The notes beneath the pieces were generated by a model. The model was not told where the DNA came from. It saw nothing but the letters and a program-made list of their open reading frames with translations, and made no database searches. DNA of 23,031 nt from a virus, in the IMG/VR virus record IMGVR_UViG_3300033149_002750, positions 1 to 23,031 of that record; one strand, given 5' to 3'. This document shows positions 22,933 to 23,031 of this stretch, one piece after another. A program made the position numbers and the translations under genes. Numbering within the stretch: position 1 is the stretch's first letter; each line of letters opens with the position of its first letter.

Positions 22933-22976
22933 TGGGGTTTCAGTTTATTTATACTAGTGGTTTTGGTGGTTTTTCT
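22890..22976. repeat. 20-bp direct repeat flanking the small terminase start
   Basis: gtggttttggtggtttttct occurs exactly at 22890-22909 (inside the small terminase gene, coding part of EKPPKPP) and at 22957-22976 (upstream, non-coding), 67 bp apart and so in a different reading frame. It may be a duplication; a binding site for packaging proteins is also possible. Confidence 0.85.
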
Positions 22977-23031
22977 AGGGACAACGCAGCAGGGGTTTAT
23001 TTTTCAAAGTTATAACGCGCACAAGCGTGAC
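22977..23031. other. upstream leader without visible gene
   Basis: The right-hand end of the window holds no open frame of useful length. It contains a small inverted repeat (acgc/gcgt around 23015-23028). In P27-type phages the packaging site often lies just upstream of the small terminase gene, so cos or pac sequence could be here, but I see nothing that identifies it. Confidence 0.3.

Noticed and set aside
22977-23031. cos site upstream of the small terminase gene
   Set aside because: Position would suit it, but no sequence feature distinguishes it and the ends of the genome are not visible.

Overview
The window is one continuous, minus-strand late (virion structure and assembly) region of a tailed double-stranded DNA phage or prophage. 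It reads from about position 23000 down to position 1. The visible order is terminase, capsid protease, HK97-fold capsid, portal, a fibre cassette, neck proteins, tail tube, tail chaperones, tape measure and tail tip. A tape measure with a lambda gpH-type C-terminus, a lambda-like frameshift pair of chaperones, a DUF1833 protein, an NlpC/P60 protein and a TipJ-type tip protein indicate a long, flexible, non-contractile tail (siphovirus form). I see no host housekeeping gene, integrase, tRNA or insertion sequence. The DNA is AT-rich and most genes have strong AGGAG-type ribosome binding sites. The tail-tip set (DUF1833, NlpC/P60, TipJ) is most familiar from phages of Gram-negative bacteria, so an AT-rich Gram-negative host is likely, but the sequence does not fix it.

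Layout along the minus strand. 23031-22933: short leader with a 20-bp repeat. 22932-20900: small and large terminase subunits. 20899-20838: a possible promoter. 20837-18302: ClpP-like prohead protease, HK97-fold major capsid protein and a probable head-associated protein, closed by a strong hairpin terminator at 18286-18251. 18241-16678: a small basic-tailed protein, then the portal. 16654-10115: an accessory cassette of collagen-like and beta-rich fibre proteins, a coiled-coil protein, two unknown proteins and a permuted papain-fold (YiiX-like) protein. 10113-7940: head-tail connector, probable stopper, tail-completion and tail-terminator proteins. 7928-6744: tail tube protein, closed by a second terminator. 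6667-5881: an intergenic region with a 30-nt tandem repeat, then the G/GT chaperone pair with a GGGAAAC slippery site. 5900-1: tape measure, two small tail-tip proteins, NlpC/P60 protein and the TipJ-like tip protein, which runs off the window.

How the genes work together: terminase cuts and pumps DNA through the portal into a shell of HK97-fold protein matured by the ClpP-like protease. Connector, stopper and terminator proteins join the shell to a tail whose length is set by the tape measure, coated by G and GT during assembly. The tail-tip proteins build the host-contact end. The two convincing terminators both lie just after genes for abundant virion proteins, which would lower expression of the genes downstream.

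The least ordinary parts are the position of the portal after the capsid gene; the roughly 6.5 kb fibre/hydrolase cassette between portal and connector; a fibre protein alternating short collagen blocks with a repeated FSF/LKLKF/DLT spacer; a C-terminal domain apparently shared by three nearby cassette proteins; and the repeat-bearing leader before the chaperone gene.
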